DNA from: Agromyces rhizosphaerae
GTDB taxonomy: Bacteria > Actinomycetota > Actinomycetes > Actinomycetales > Microbacteriaceae
DNA: 64,000 bases
Direction of reading: 5' to 3'
Assembly (NCBI RefSeq): GCF_027925245.1
Contig: NZ_BSDP01000001.1
Location: 1,116,001 to 1,180,000, forward strand
Shown here in pieces: positions 1-7,617 of this stretch. A program made the translations under genes and the position numbers. The notes beneath the pieces are model-generated. The model saw only the letters and a list, made by a program, of their open reading frames with translations. It did no database searches and was not told where the DNA came from. Every line of letters begins with the position of its first letter. Within the stretch, counting starts at the first letter, position 1.

Positions 1-35
1 CCGGCGAATCTCCATCGAGCATCGAGTTCATTGAA

Positions 36-58
36 TTGCGATTGTAACTATTACGCAA
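36..58. promoter_or_regulatory. Candidate operator upstream of potD
   Basis: An inverted repeat TTGCG-N13-CGCAA lies in an AT-rich patch about 95 bases before the potD start. AT-rich DNA is unusual here and marks the likely control region of the pot operon. No -10/-35 pair could be fixed with confidence. That a regulator binds here is inference. Confidence 0.3.
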
Positions 59-150
59 ACTCTCCTCCACTGTGTGCAGAGATCCATTGCGGTTCCTTCA
101 GTCGTGGTGCAACATTCCACACAACCTTTCCCACGCCCCAGGAGGTACCC

Positions 151-1248
151 ATGCGCACCACGCGACGCGTCGCGGCCGCAGCAGCCGGATCACTCGCCCT
201 CGCCTTCGCCGTCACCTCGTGTGCCGCCGACGGCGGCTCGGAGGAGCTCGACCCGGACGCCGACATCACCCAGCAGACCCTCACGGTCTCGAACTGGGCC
301 GACTACTACCCCGAGGACCTCGCCGAGCGCTTCGAGGAGGCGACCGGCGTGAAGATCACGATCGTGAACCACACCACGAACGAGGACATCGTGGCGAAGC
401 TCACCGCGAGCTCCGACCCCGGCATCGACGTCGCGTTCATGTCGGGCCAGTACGCGCAGGCGCTCGGCGAGCAGGGCATCCTCGCCGAGCTCGACAAGTC
501 GCTCATCCCGAACGAGTCGAACCTCTACCCCGAGGCGCTCGAGCTCGCGTACGACCCGGGCAACGTCTACTCCGAGCCGTACGCCTGGGGCACGACCGGT
601 CTCTGCTACCGCCCCGACCTCACCGGCTACGACCCGACGTCGTGGAACGACCTGCTGAACCCGCAGGACGACCTCGTCGGCAAGACGACGATGCTCTCGA
701 CCGACCGGTGGCTGTCGATGCCGGCCATGAAGGCGCTCGGCTACTCGCTCAACTCGACCGACGACGCCGAGCTCGAGGAGGCCAAGGCGCAGCTGATCGA
801 GACGAAGGGCACGCTGCTCGCCTACGACGACACCACCTTCTACGCCAAGCTCGTCTCGGGCGAGGCCGCGATGGTCGAGGCGTGGGACGGCTGGTGCAAC
901 TACGGCATCGCCGAGAACCCCGACATCCAGTTCGTCGTGCCCGAGGAGGGCGCCGACCTCTGGGTCGACACCATGACCGTGCTCGAGAGCTCGGAGAACA
1001 AGGAGGCCGCGATGGCCTTCATCAACTACATCCTCGACCCCGAGGTGCAGACCTGGGTCGCGGAGAACATCCTCTACAAGGTGCCGAACCAGGCCGCGAT
1101 GGACGCGCTCGACCCCGAGCTCGTCGAGGCCTTCCCGACCCTCGGCATCACCGTCGACGAGCTCACGGAGCAGGAGGTGATCGTCGACCTCGGCGACGAC
1201 ACCGTCAAGTACGTCGACCTGAACGCCGAAGTGCTCGCCACGAACTGA
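151..1248 (+). CDS. potD: Spermidine/putrescine ABC transporter substrate-binding lipoprotein
   Basis: A 365-residue extracellular polyamine-binding protein that would deliver putrescine or spermidine to the PotBC permease. The N-terminus is a lipoprotein signal: Arg5-Arg6, a hydrophobic stretch, then a VTSC lipobox with Cys24 as the lipidated residue. The mature part resembles the PotD/PotF family (extracellular solute-binding protein family 1), with the typical opening around LTVSNWADYYPEDL. The start is chosen because GGAGG at 141-145 lies 5 bases before the ATG and the signal peptide begins there; a longer reading frame upstream has no signal sequence. It is the first gene of potD-potB-potC-potA, and the potB reading frame opens 2 bases after its stop. 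Confidence 0.9.
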   Translation: MRTTRRVAAAAAGSLALAFAVTSCAADGGSEELDPDADITQQTLTVSNWADYYPEDLAERFEEATGVKITIVNHTTNEDIVAKLTASSDPGIDVAFMSGQYAQALGEQGILAELDKSLIPNESNLYPEALELAYDPGNVYSEPYAWGTTGLCYRPDLTGYDPTSWNDLLNPQDDLVGKTTMLSTDRWLSMPAMKALGYSLNSTDDAELEEAKAQLIETKGTLLAYDDTTFYAKLVSGEAAMVEAWDGWCNYGIAENPDIQFVVPEEGADLWVDTMTVLESSENKEAAMAFINYILDPEVQTWVAENILYKVPNQAAMDALDPELVEAFPTLGITVDELTEQEVIVDLGDDTVKYVDLNAEVLATN

Positions 1249-1338
1249 CCGTGACGAACCAGCTCCACCAGGCAGCCCCCGCCGCACGCGCCTCGCGCGT
1301 GCGGGGGGCTCGCCCCGGCGCCGTTCCTGGCGCCGGGC

Positions 1339-2151
1339 ATGCTCTTCCTCATCGTCTTCATGGCGGTGCCGGTCGGGCTCCTCGCCTTCTACACCTTCTT
1401 CAAGCGCGGTCGCTTCGGCGGCGTCGTCTTCGAGCCCACGCTCGACAACTGGGCGAAGCTGTTCGAGCCGCTCTACGTCGGCGTCATCGCCCAGTCCATC
1501 GGGCTCGCGCTCGTCGTCACGCTGCTCGCGCTGCTCATCGGCTACCCGATGGCGTACGCCATCGCCGGGCTCTCGCCGAAGTGGCGCACGGTCGCCCTGA
1601 TCGCGGTCGTGCTGCCGTTCTGGACCAACTTCCTCATCCGCACCTACGCGTGGATCCTGCTGCTCAACAACGCCGGCTGGGTGAACCAGTGGCTGCAGGG
1701 CCTCGGCATCACCGACGAGCCGATCAGCATGCTCTACACGCCGCAGGCGATCGTGGTCGGCCTGCTCTACATGTACTTGCCGCTCATGGTGCTGCCCCTG
1801 TACGCATCGCTGCAGCAGCTCGACCCGTCGCTGCGCGAGGCGGCCACCAACCTCGGCGCGACGCCCTGGCGCGCGTTCCGCACCATCACGCTGCCGCTGT
1901 CGGTCCCCGGCGCCCTCACCGGCAGCATCTTCGTCTTCGTGCCCGCGATGTCGAACTTCGTCATCCCCGAGCTCATCGGCGGCGGCAAGACGATCATGAT
2001 CGGCAACCTCGTGCGCGACCAGTTCTTCGAGGCCCGCGACTGGCCCTTCGGCGCCACGCTCGCGCTGCTGCTCACGTTCCTGCTCGTGCTCGTCATCGTC
2101 GCGCAGGCGGCCGTCTCGCGCCGACTCACGGAAGGACCGCGCCGTGGCTGA
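1339..2151 (+). CDS. potB: Spermidine/putrescine ABC transporter permease, N-terminus apparently frameshifted
   Basis: Inner-membrane permease of the polyamine importer. Six hydrophobic segments are visible, and the EAA loop that docks to the ATPase reads EAATNLGATPWRAF. As annotated the protein begins at ATG 1339, right at the first membrane helix, with no good ribosome site. A GTG at 1251, 2 bases after potD, opens a plausible N-terminus (TNQLHQAAPAARASRVRG) in a different frame. Dropping one G from the G6 run at 1303-1308 would join it to LAPAPFLAPGMLFL, the usual start of this family. The true gene is therefore probably 1251-2151 with a one-base insertion, by sequencing error or real mutation. 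Its 3' end overlaps potC by 8 bases. Confidence 0.82.
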   Translation: MLFLIVFMAVPVGLLAFYTFFKRGRFGGVVFEPTLDNWAKLFEPLYVGVIAQSIGLALVVTLLALLIGYPMAYAIAGLSPKWRTVALIAVVLPFWTNFLIRTYAWILLLNNAGWVNQWLQGLGITDEPISMLYTPQAIVVGLLYMYLPLMVLPLYASLQQLDPSLREAATNLGATPWRAFRTITLPLSVPGALTGSIFVFVPAMSNFVIPELIGGGKTIMIGNLVRDQFFEARDWPFGATLALLLTFLLVLVIVAQAAVSRRLTEGPRRG

Positions 2152-2995
2152 CCGCATCACGACCGAGGCGCCGACGACCGAGGCGATCCGACGGGCCGAG
2201 CCGACGGCGCGCCCCAGGCTCGCACGCAAGCCCCGGGGCATCCTCGTGCCCCTCTGGCTCGGCTACGTCTTCCTGTACCTGCCCATCCTCATCGTCGTGG
2301 TGATGAGCTTCAACGACTCGTCGAACCTGTTCGTCTGGCGCGGGTTCTCGCTCCGCTGGTACCCCGAGCTGTTCGCCAACGAGGCGCTCATGCAGGGGCT
2401 CGTCAACACGCTCATCGTCGCGACGGGCGCGACCGCCATCGCGACCGTGCTCGGCACGCTGCTCGCGTACGGCATCCAGCACTACACCCGCGGCGGCCTG
2501 ATCCGCGCGTTCGCGATCGCCCCGGCGATCATGCCCGACCTGCTGCTCGGCATCGGCCTGCTGACGTTCTTCTCGCTGATCACGTTCACGGTCGGCCTGC
2601 ACTCGGTGATCATCGCCCACGGCGTGTTCGCGACCGCGTTCGTCACGGCGATCGTGCTCGCCCGCATGGCGAACCTCGACCCCAGCCTCGAGGAGGCGTC
2701 GCGCGACCTCGGCGCGGGCCCGGTGCGCACCTTCGTGCGCATCACGCTGCCCCAGCTCGCCCCGGGCATCGTCGCCGGCGCCCTGCTCGCGTTCACGCTC
2801 TCGCTCGACGAGTTCGTGATCGCGTTCTTCACCTCGGCGCCGACCCAGCCGACGCTGCCGATCGTCATCTACTCCATGGTGCGCTTCGGGGTCACGCCCG
2901 AGGTGAACGCCCTCGCCAGCATCCTGCTGCTCGTGAGCATCGTCACGGTGATCGCGGCGCAGCGCCTGACCCGACTGACAGGATCCACACGATGA
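2144..2995 (+). CDS. potC: Spermidine/putrescine ABC transporter permease
   Basis: Second permease subunit of the polyamine importer, 283 residues. A basic, Pro-rich N-terminal tail of about 30 residues precedes six hydrophobic segments. The cytoplasmic EAA loop reads EEASRDLGAGPVRTF and would contact PotA. GTG 2144 is used as start: it overlaps the potB stop by 8 bases, with an AAGGA-like ribosome site (2132-2136) inside the potB end. The stop overlaps the potA start (ATGA, 2992-2995), so the two are translationally coupled. The length matches the PotC/PotI family and no key motif is missing. Confidence 0.9.
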   Translation: MADRITTEAPTTEAIRRAEPTARPRLARKPRGILVPLWLGYVFLYLPILIVVVMSFNDSSNLFVWRGFSLRWYPELFANEALMQGLVNTLIVATGATAIATVLGTLLAYGIQHYTRGGLIRAFAIAPAIMPDLLLGIGLLTFFSLITFTVGLHSVIIAHGVFATAFVTAIVLARMANLDPSLEEASRDLGAGPVRTFVRITLPQLAPGIVAGALLAFTLSLDEFVIAFFTSAPTQPTLPIVIYSMVRFGVTPEVNALASILLLVSIVTVIAAQRLTRLTGSTR

Positions 2996-4092
2996 GCCAG
3001 GCACCCCTGCTCCGCATCGACGGCGTGCGCGCCGTCTATGGCGACACCGTCGCCCTGCACGACGTCTCCCTCGACATCGCCGACAACGAGTTCTTCGCCC
3101 TGCTCGGCCCGTCGGGCTGCGGCAAGACGACCCTGCTGCGCTCGATCGCCGGGTTCGAGACCCCGCAGTCGGGACGCATCGAGCTCGACGGCGACGACCT
3201 GATCGGCATGGCACCGCACCGGCGCCCGGTGAACATGATGTTCCAGAGCTACGCGCTCTTCCCGCACCTCAGCGTCGAGAAGAACATCGCGTACGGCCTC
3301 GAGTCGGAGGGCCTCGGCCGCGACGAGGTGCGCACGCGCGTCGGCGAGGTCATGGAGGTCGTCGGCCTCGAGGCGCTCGCGAAGCGCCGGCCCGCGCAGC
3401 TCTCCGGCGGGCAGCGCCAGCGCGTGGCGCTGGCCCGTGCGATCGTGAAGCGGCCGCGCCTGCTGCTGCTCGACGAGCCGCTCTCGGCGCTCGACCGGCA
3501 GGTGCGCGCGTCGATGCAGCTCGAGCTGAAGCGCCTCCAGCACGAGGTCGGCCTCACCTTCGTGGTCGTCACGCACGACCAGGAGGAGGCCATGTCGATG
3601 GCCGACCGCATCGCCGTGCTGCGCGACGGGCGCCTCGAGCAGCTCGCCACCCCGCAGGAGCTCTACTCGGCGCCCGCCACCCGCTTCGTCGCGTCGTTCA
3701 TCGGCAGCGCCAACCTGTTCGACGGCAGCGCCGTCGACGGCGGGGTCGAGGTGCCCGGCGTCGGCGTGGTGCCGGTCGACACGCACGACCTCGCGCACGG
3801 CACGGACGCGACCGCGGTCGTGCGCCCCGAGGACGTCGAGCTCGTCACGGATGCCGCCACCGCGACGCTCCGCGGCACGATCGTCGACACGTACTTCCTC
3901 GGCGGCGCCTCGACGATCTCGGTCGAGGTCGCCGGGCTCGACGCGCCGGTGCTCGCGACCGTGCACGGCGCGAGCCGGCTCGAGCGCGGCGCCGACGTGG
4001 GCATCCGGTTCGCCCGGGCGACGGCGGTCGCGCGCGAGCAGTCCGAGGCATCCGCCGACGCGCCGGCCGCTCAGCCCGAGGTCAGCGCATGA
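2992..4092 (+). CDS. potA: Spermidine/putrescine ABC transporter ATP-binding protein
   Basis: The 366-residue ATPase that powers PotBC. Walker A (GPSGCGKTT) is at residues 39-47, the signature LSGGQ at 137-141 and Walker B LLLLDEP ends at Asp161-Glu162, all intact. A C-terminal TOBE-like domain follows (about residues 240-345), as in PotA/CysA-type importers, ending in a low-complexity tail. The ATG overlaps the potC stop by 4 bases. Its last 22 bases overlap the end of the convergent tetR gene, leaving no room for a terminator between them. Assignment to polyamines rather than another CUT1/MOI substrate rests on PotD and the downstream catabolic genes. Confidence 0.92.
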   Translation: MSQAPLLRIDGVRAVYGDTVALHDVSLDIADNEFFALLGPSGCGKTTLLRSIAGFETPQSGRIELDGDDLIGMAPHRRPVNMMFQSYALFPHLSVEKNIAYGLESEGLGRDEVRTRVGEVMEVVGLEALAKRRPAQLSGGQRQRVALARAIVKRPRLLLLDEPLSALDRQVRASMQLELKRLQHEVGLTFVVVTHDQEEAMSMADRIAVLRDGRLEQLATPQELYSAPATRFVASFIGSANLFDGSAVDGGVEVPGVGVVPVDTHDLAHGTDATAVVRPEDVELVTDAATATLRGTIVDTYFLGGASTISVEVAGLDAPVLATVHGASRLERGADVGIRFARATAVAREQSEASADAPAAQPEVSA

Positions 4093-4682
4093 CCGGTCGC
4101 GAGCCTGGCGTAGGCCACGATGAGCTCGAGCGCGGCGTCGTGGTCGATCGTGGGGTGCTTCGCGTTGATGCGGTAGCCGTAGGCGTCCTCGAGGGCGACC
4201 AGGTTGCGCGCGATGGTGAGCGAGGGCTGGGCGAGCGTGAAGACGCCGCGCGCGGCGCCCTGCTCGAGCACGACCTGGTACATGCCGACCTGGCGGTCGT
4301 AGAGCGTCGTCAGCAGCGACGCCATGAGCGGGTTGCGCCCGGCCGAGCCGCCGAGCTCGCAGAGCAGGCGCACCTCGGTGTCGTCGGGGCCGCTCGGGAG
4401 CCCGGACTTCGCCAGGGCGAGCAGCCGGGTCACGGGGTCGTCGTCGAGCTGCTCGAGCATGCGGACGCGGCCCTCGTAGAAGCGCTCCATGCCGGCCCGG
4501 TTGGCCTCGAACATGAGCTCGTCGACGTCGGGGTAGTAGTAGAGCACCGCGCCCGACGTGAGCCCCGCCTCCTCCGCCACGCGGTTCAGTCGCGCACCGT
4601 CCGGACCGTGCGCCGCGATCGCCCGCTGGGCCGCCGCGACCAGCTGGCTGCGCCGCTCCTCCTGCCGCTTCGGCCTCGCCAT
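4071..4682 (-). CDS. TetR/AcrR-family transcriptional regulator
   Basis: A 203-residue repressor-type regulator. The N-terminal helix-turn-helix spans about residues 10-55 and reads AEEAGLTSGAVLYYYPD in the recognition part. The remaining ligand-binding region resembles TetR_C families of BetI-like regulators. The ATG at 4682 is chosen for the strong GGGAGGGAG ribosome site just upstream. It is divergent from the glycosyltransferase gene and convergent with potA, so it most likely controls the GT-oxidase-dehydrogenase genes and perhaps pot, with a polyamine or a derivative as ligand (inference). A dyad at 4722-4764 lies in the shared promoter region. Confidence 0.85.
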   Translation of the reverse strand: MARPKRQEERRSQLVAAAQRAIAAHGPDGARLNRVAEEAGLTSGAVLYYYPDVDELMFEANRAGMERFYEGRVRMLEQLDDDPVTRLLALAKSGLPSGPDDTEVRLLCELGGSAGRNPLMASLLTTLYDRQVGMYQVVLEQGAARGVFTLAQPSLTIARNLVALEDAYGYRINAKHPTIDHDAALELIVAYARLATGHALTSG

Positions 4683-4721
4683 GGGGCTCCCTCCCGCTGG
4701 AACAGATTCCCTGCATCGTCC

Positions 4722-4764
4722 CACAGTTCTTCCGCCTTGTGGCCATGAATCACAAGGTTCTGTG
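4722..4764. promoter_or_regulatory. Nested inverted repeats, probable TetR-family operator
   Basis: In the divergent tetR/glycosyltransferase gap, CCTTGTG (4735-4741) is repeated inverted as CACAAGG (4751-4757) with a 9-base spacer. It is flanked by CACAG (4722-4726) and CTGTG (4760-4764). A dyad in this position is typical of autoregulated TetR genes. Binding is inferred. Confidence 0.5.
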
Positions 4765-4815
4765 ACAACCAAGATCCCTCCATCCGCATTCAACGAACCC
4801 ACGAACGGAGTCGCC

Positions 4816-6132
4816 ATGACCGACGAACGCCGCACCTTCCTCTTCATGCCCGAGAGCGCCTACGGTCCCACGAACAACTGCATCGGCATCGGCAACGAGC
4901 TGCTGAAGCGCGGCCACCGCGTGGTGTTCGCCGCCGAGCGCTCGTGGGAGGGCAAGCTCACCGCCCTGGGCTTCGAGGAGGACCTCGTCGACCTCGCACC
5001 CGTCGAGGAGCCGGCCGAGGGCGAGGAGGCCGCCGAGCAGGACGCGGGCCAGTTCTGGAAGGACTACATCAAGGAGGTCTCCCCCGAGTTCCGGAAGACC
5101 ACCACCGAGCAGCTCGAGACCGTGACCCTGCCCATCTGGGAGGAGCTCGTCACGGGAGCGAAGTTCTGCGAGCCGCAGCTGAAGGACATCATCGCGCGCG
5201 TGCAGCCCGACGTGATCATCGAGGACAACGTGCTCACCTTCCCGGCGCTCGTCACCGCGGGCGTGCCGTTCGTGCGCATCGTGTCGTGCAACCCGCTCGA
5301 GGTGCCGGGCGAGGGCATCGCGCCGGTCTTCTCGGGCCTCGCGAAGGACGACACCGAGGGCTGGGCCGCGTTCCGCGCCGAGTACGAGCGCACCCACCGC
5401 CCGCTCTGGCAGGAGTTCGACGCGTGGGTGCAGGAGCAGGGCGCCCCGCCGTTGCCCGACCTCGAGTTCATCCACTCCGGCGACGAGAACCTCTACGTCT
5501 ACCCCGAGGAGCTCGACTACACCGACGTGCGCCCGCTCGACGAGCACTGGCACCGCCTCGACTCCTCGGTGCGCGAGACCGAGGCCGCGCCCACCGACCT
5601 GCCCGAGTCGTTCACCGACGGCAGCCGCCCGCTCATCTACTTCAGCCTCGGCTCGCTGGGCTCGGCCGACGTCGGGCTCATGCGCCGCGTGATCGCCGCG
5701 CTCGCCGACATGCCGGTCAACGTGATCGTCTCCAAGGGCCCGCTGCACGACGAGCTCGAGCTCGCCGACAACATGTGGGGCGCCGAGTTCCTGCCGCAGA
5801 CCAAGCTGCTGCCGCTCGCCGACCTGGTCATCACGCACGGCGGCAACAACACGACCACCGAGTCGCTGCACTTCGGCAAGCCGATGATCCTGCTGCCGCT
5901 GTTCTGGGACCAGTACGACAACGCGCAGCGCGTCGACGAGCAGGGCTACGGCCTCCGCCTCGACCCGTACCGCTTCACCCCGGAGGAGCTCCAGGGCGCG
6001 GTGCAGCGACTGCTCGACGACACCGAGCTGCGCGCGCGCATCGTGGCCATCGGCGAGTCCATCCGCTCGCGGGGCGGCGTCGCCGCGGCCGCCGACGTCA
6101 TCGAGCGCGCCTCGGTACGGGAACACGCGTGA
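4816..6132 (+). CDS. GT1-family (UDP-glucuronosyl/MGT-like) glycosyltransferase
   Basis: A 438-residue GT-B-fold glycosyltransferase that would move a sugar from an NDP donor to a small acceptor. The C-terminal donor-binding motif reads THGGNNTTTESLHFGKP with His341, followed by LPLFWDQYDNAQRV, both hallmarks of the MGT/UGT family. The N-terminal half, which sets acceptor choice, shows an acidic stretch (EEPAEGEEAAEQDAG). ATG 4816 has GGAG 5 bases upstream. The stop overlaps the start of the FAD oxidoreductase (GTGA, 6129-6132), so it is coupled to a polyamine-oxidation gene. That is unexpected, and its acceptor is unknown; glycosylation of an amine-derived metabolite is only a guess. Confidence 0.82.
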   Translation: MTDERRTFLFMPESAYGPTNNCIGIGNELLKRGHRVVFAAERSWEGKLTALGFEEDLVDLAPVEEPAEGEEAAEQDAGQFWKDYIKEVSPEFRKTTTEQLETVTLPIWEELVTGAKFCEPQLKDIIARVQPDVIIEDNVLTFPALVTAGVPFVRIVSCNPLEVPGEGIAPVFSGLAKDDTEGWAAFRAEYERTHRPLWQEFDAWVQEQGAPPLPDLEFIHSGDENLYVYPEELDYTDVRPLDEHWHRLDSSVRETEAAPTDLPESFTDGSRPLIYFSLGSLGSADVGLMRRVIAALADMPVNVIVSKGPLHDELELADNMWGAEFLPQTKLLPLADLVITHGGNNTTTESLHFGKPMILLPLFWDQYDNAQRVDEQGYGLRLDPYRFTPEELQGAVQRLLDDTELRARIVAIGESIRSRGGVAAAADVIERASVREHA

Positions 6133-7541
6133 GCACGACGACGACGGATGCCGCGGCCAGCGCACTGCGCGATGCCGCGCCGCGCCCGTACTGGCTCGAC
6201 CGTGACGACGCCCCCGCGGCCCGCGCCCCGCTCGCGGGCGGTGCGGGGGCCGACCTGGTCGTCATCGGCGCCGGGTTCACGGGCCTGTGGACGGCGTGGC
6301 GCGCGCTCGAGCGTGACGCCGCGGCAACCGTCGTCGTCCTCGACGCGGAGTCGGTCGCGTACGGCGCGACCGGCCGCAACGGCGGCTTCGTCGCGAGCTC
6401 GCTGACGCACGGACTCACCCACGGCGAGGCGATCTGGCCCGACCAGGTCGGCGCGCTCGCCGAGGAGGGCGACCGCAACCTCGACGAGCTCGTCGACACG
6501 ATCGAGGCCGCCGGCATCGACTGCGACCTGCGGCGCTCGGGCAAGACCACGATCGCCGTGGAGGAATGGCAGCTCGCCGGGCTGCGCGAGGCGCACGCGC
6601 TCGCCGCTCGGTACGGGGTCGACCTCGAGCTGCAGTCGCGCGACGAGGTGCAGGCCGACGTGCACTCGCCGACCTACCTCGGCGGGCTGCGCGACCGCGC
6701 CGGCACCGTGCTCGTCGACCCCGCGCGGCTCGCGTGGGGCATGGCGGCCTCGCTGGAGGCGCGCGGCGTGCGCATCTTCGAGTCGTCGCCGGCCACCGGC
6801 ATCGAGACGCACGGCGCAGGCGTGCGGGTCGCAACGCCGGCCGGCCACGTCGACGCGCGGCACGCGGTCGTCGCGACGGCCGCCTACCCGGGTCCGCTCA
6901 AGCGCCTCGGGTCGTACATCATGCCGCTCTACGACCACGTGCTCATGACCGAGCCGCTCACGGCCGCGCAGCGCGCGTCGATCGGCTGGGCAGAGGGCCA
7001 GGGCCTCACCGACGCGGGCAATCAGTTCCACTACTACCGGCCGACCGCCGACGGCCGGGTGCTGTTCGGCGGCTGGGACGCGGTGTACTACTCCGGCGGC
7101 AAGGTCGACCCGAGCCTCGAGCAGCGCGACTCGTCGCACGAGCTGCTCGCCCGGCACTTCCTCGAGACGTTCCCGCAGCTCGAGGGCGTGCGCTTCACGC
7201 ACCGCTGGGCCGGGCCGATCGACTCGACCACGCGCTTCACGGCCGCCTACGGCACCGCCCGCGGCGGGCGCGTCGCCTACGCGGTCGGGCACACCGGGCT
7301 CGGGGTCGGCGCCTCGCGCTTCTCGGCCGACGTCGCGCTCGACCTGCTGGCCGACGAGCCCACCTCGCGGCTGCGCTACGACATCGTGCGGCGACGTCCG
7401 TTCCCGATCCCGCCCGAGCCGTTCCGCAACCCGATCATCCAGTACACCCGTCACTCGATCCTCGCGGCCGACGCGCACGAGGGCCGGCGCAACCTCTGGC
7501 TGCGCACGCTCGACCGGTTCGGGCTCGGCTTCAACTCCTGA
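6129..7541 (+). CDS. FAD-dependent amine oxidoreductase, gamma-glutamylputrescine oxidase-like
   Basis: A 470-residue DAO-family flavoprotein. The FAD-binding Rossmann motif GAGFTG is at residues 47-52, followed by an ATGRNGGF segment typical of PuuB/OrdL-type enzymes. The C-terminal VAYAVGHTGLGVG closes the FAD site. In this setting it would oxidise putrescine or its gamma-glutamyl derivative to an aldehyde, releasing ammonia and H2O2. No gamma-glutamylputrescine synthetase is in the window, so the exact substrate is open. The GTG start overlaps the glycosyltransferase stop by 4 bases. The aldehyde dehydrogenase follows after 76 bases. Confidence 0.8.
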   Translation: MSTTTTDAAASALRDAAPRPYWLDRDDAPAARAPLAGGAGADLVVIGAGFTGLWTAWRALERDAAATVVVLDAESVAYGATGRNGGFVASSLTHGLTHGEAIWPDQVGALAEEGDRNLDELVDTIEAAGIDCDLRRSGKTTIAVEEWQLAGLREAHALAARYGVDLELQSRDEVQADVHSPTYLGGLRDRAGTVLVDPARLAWGMAASLEARGVRIFESSPATGIETHGAGVRVATPAGHVDARHAVVATAAYPGPLKRLGSYIMPLYDHVLMTEPLTAAQRASIGWAEGQGLTDAGNQFHYYRPTADGRVLFGGWDAVYYSGGKVDPSLEQRDSSHELLARHFLETFPQLEGVRFTHRWAGPIDSTTRFTAAYGTARGGRVAYAVGHTGLGVGASRFSADVALDLLADEPTSRLRYDIVRRRPFPIPPEPFRNPIIQYTRHSILAADAHEGRRNLWLRTLDRFGLGFNS

Positions 7542-7617
7542 GCACGGGCTCGCGCCCGTCTCGCAGCACCACCCCGGCCCGCGGCATCCGTCGCCCGGCC
7601 TCGAAAGGAACCAGACC

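Noticed and set aside
72..2303. A 743-codon frame across potD and potB
   Set aside because: Arg/His-rich shadow of the pot genes. Only its short stretch after GTG 1251 matters, as the probable potB N-terminus.
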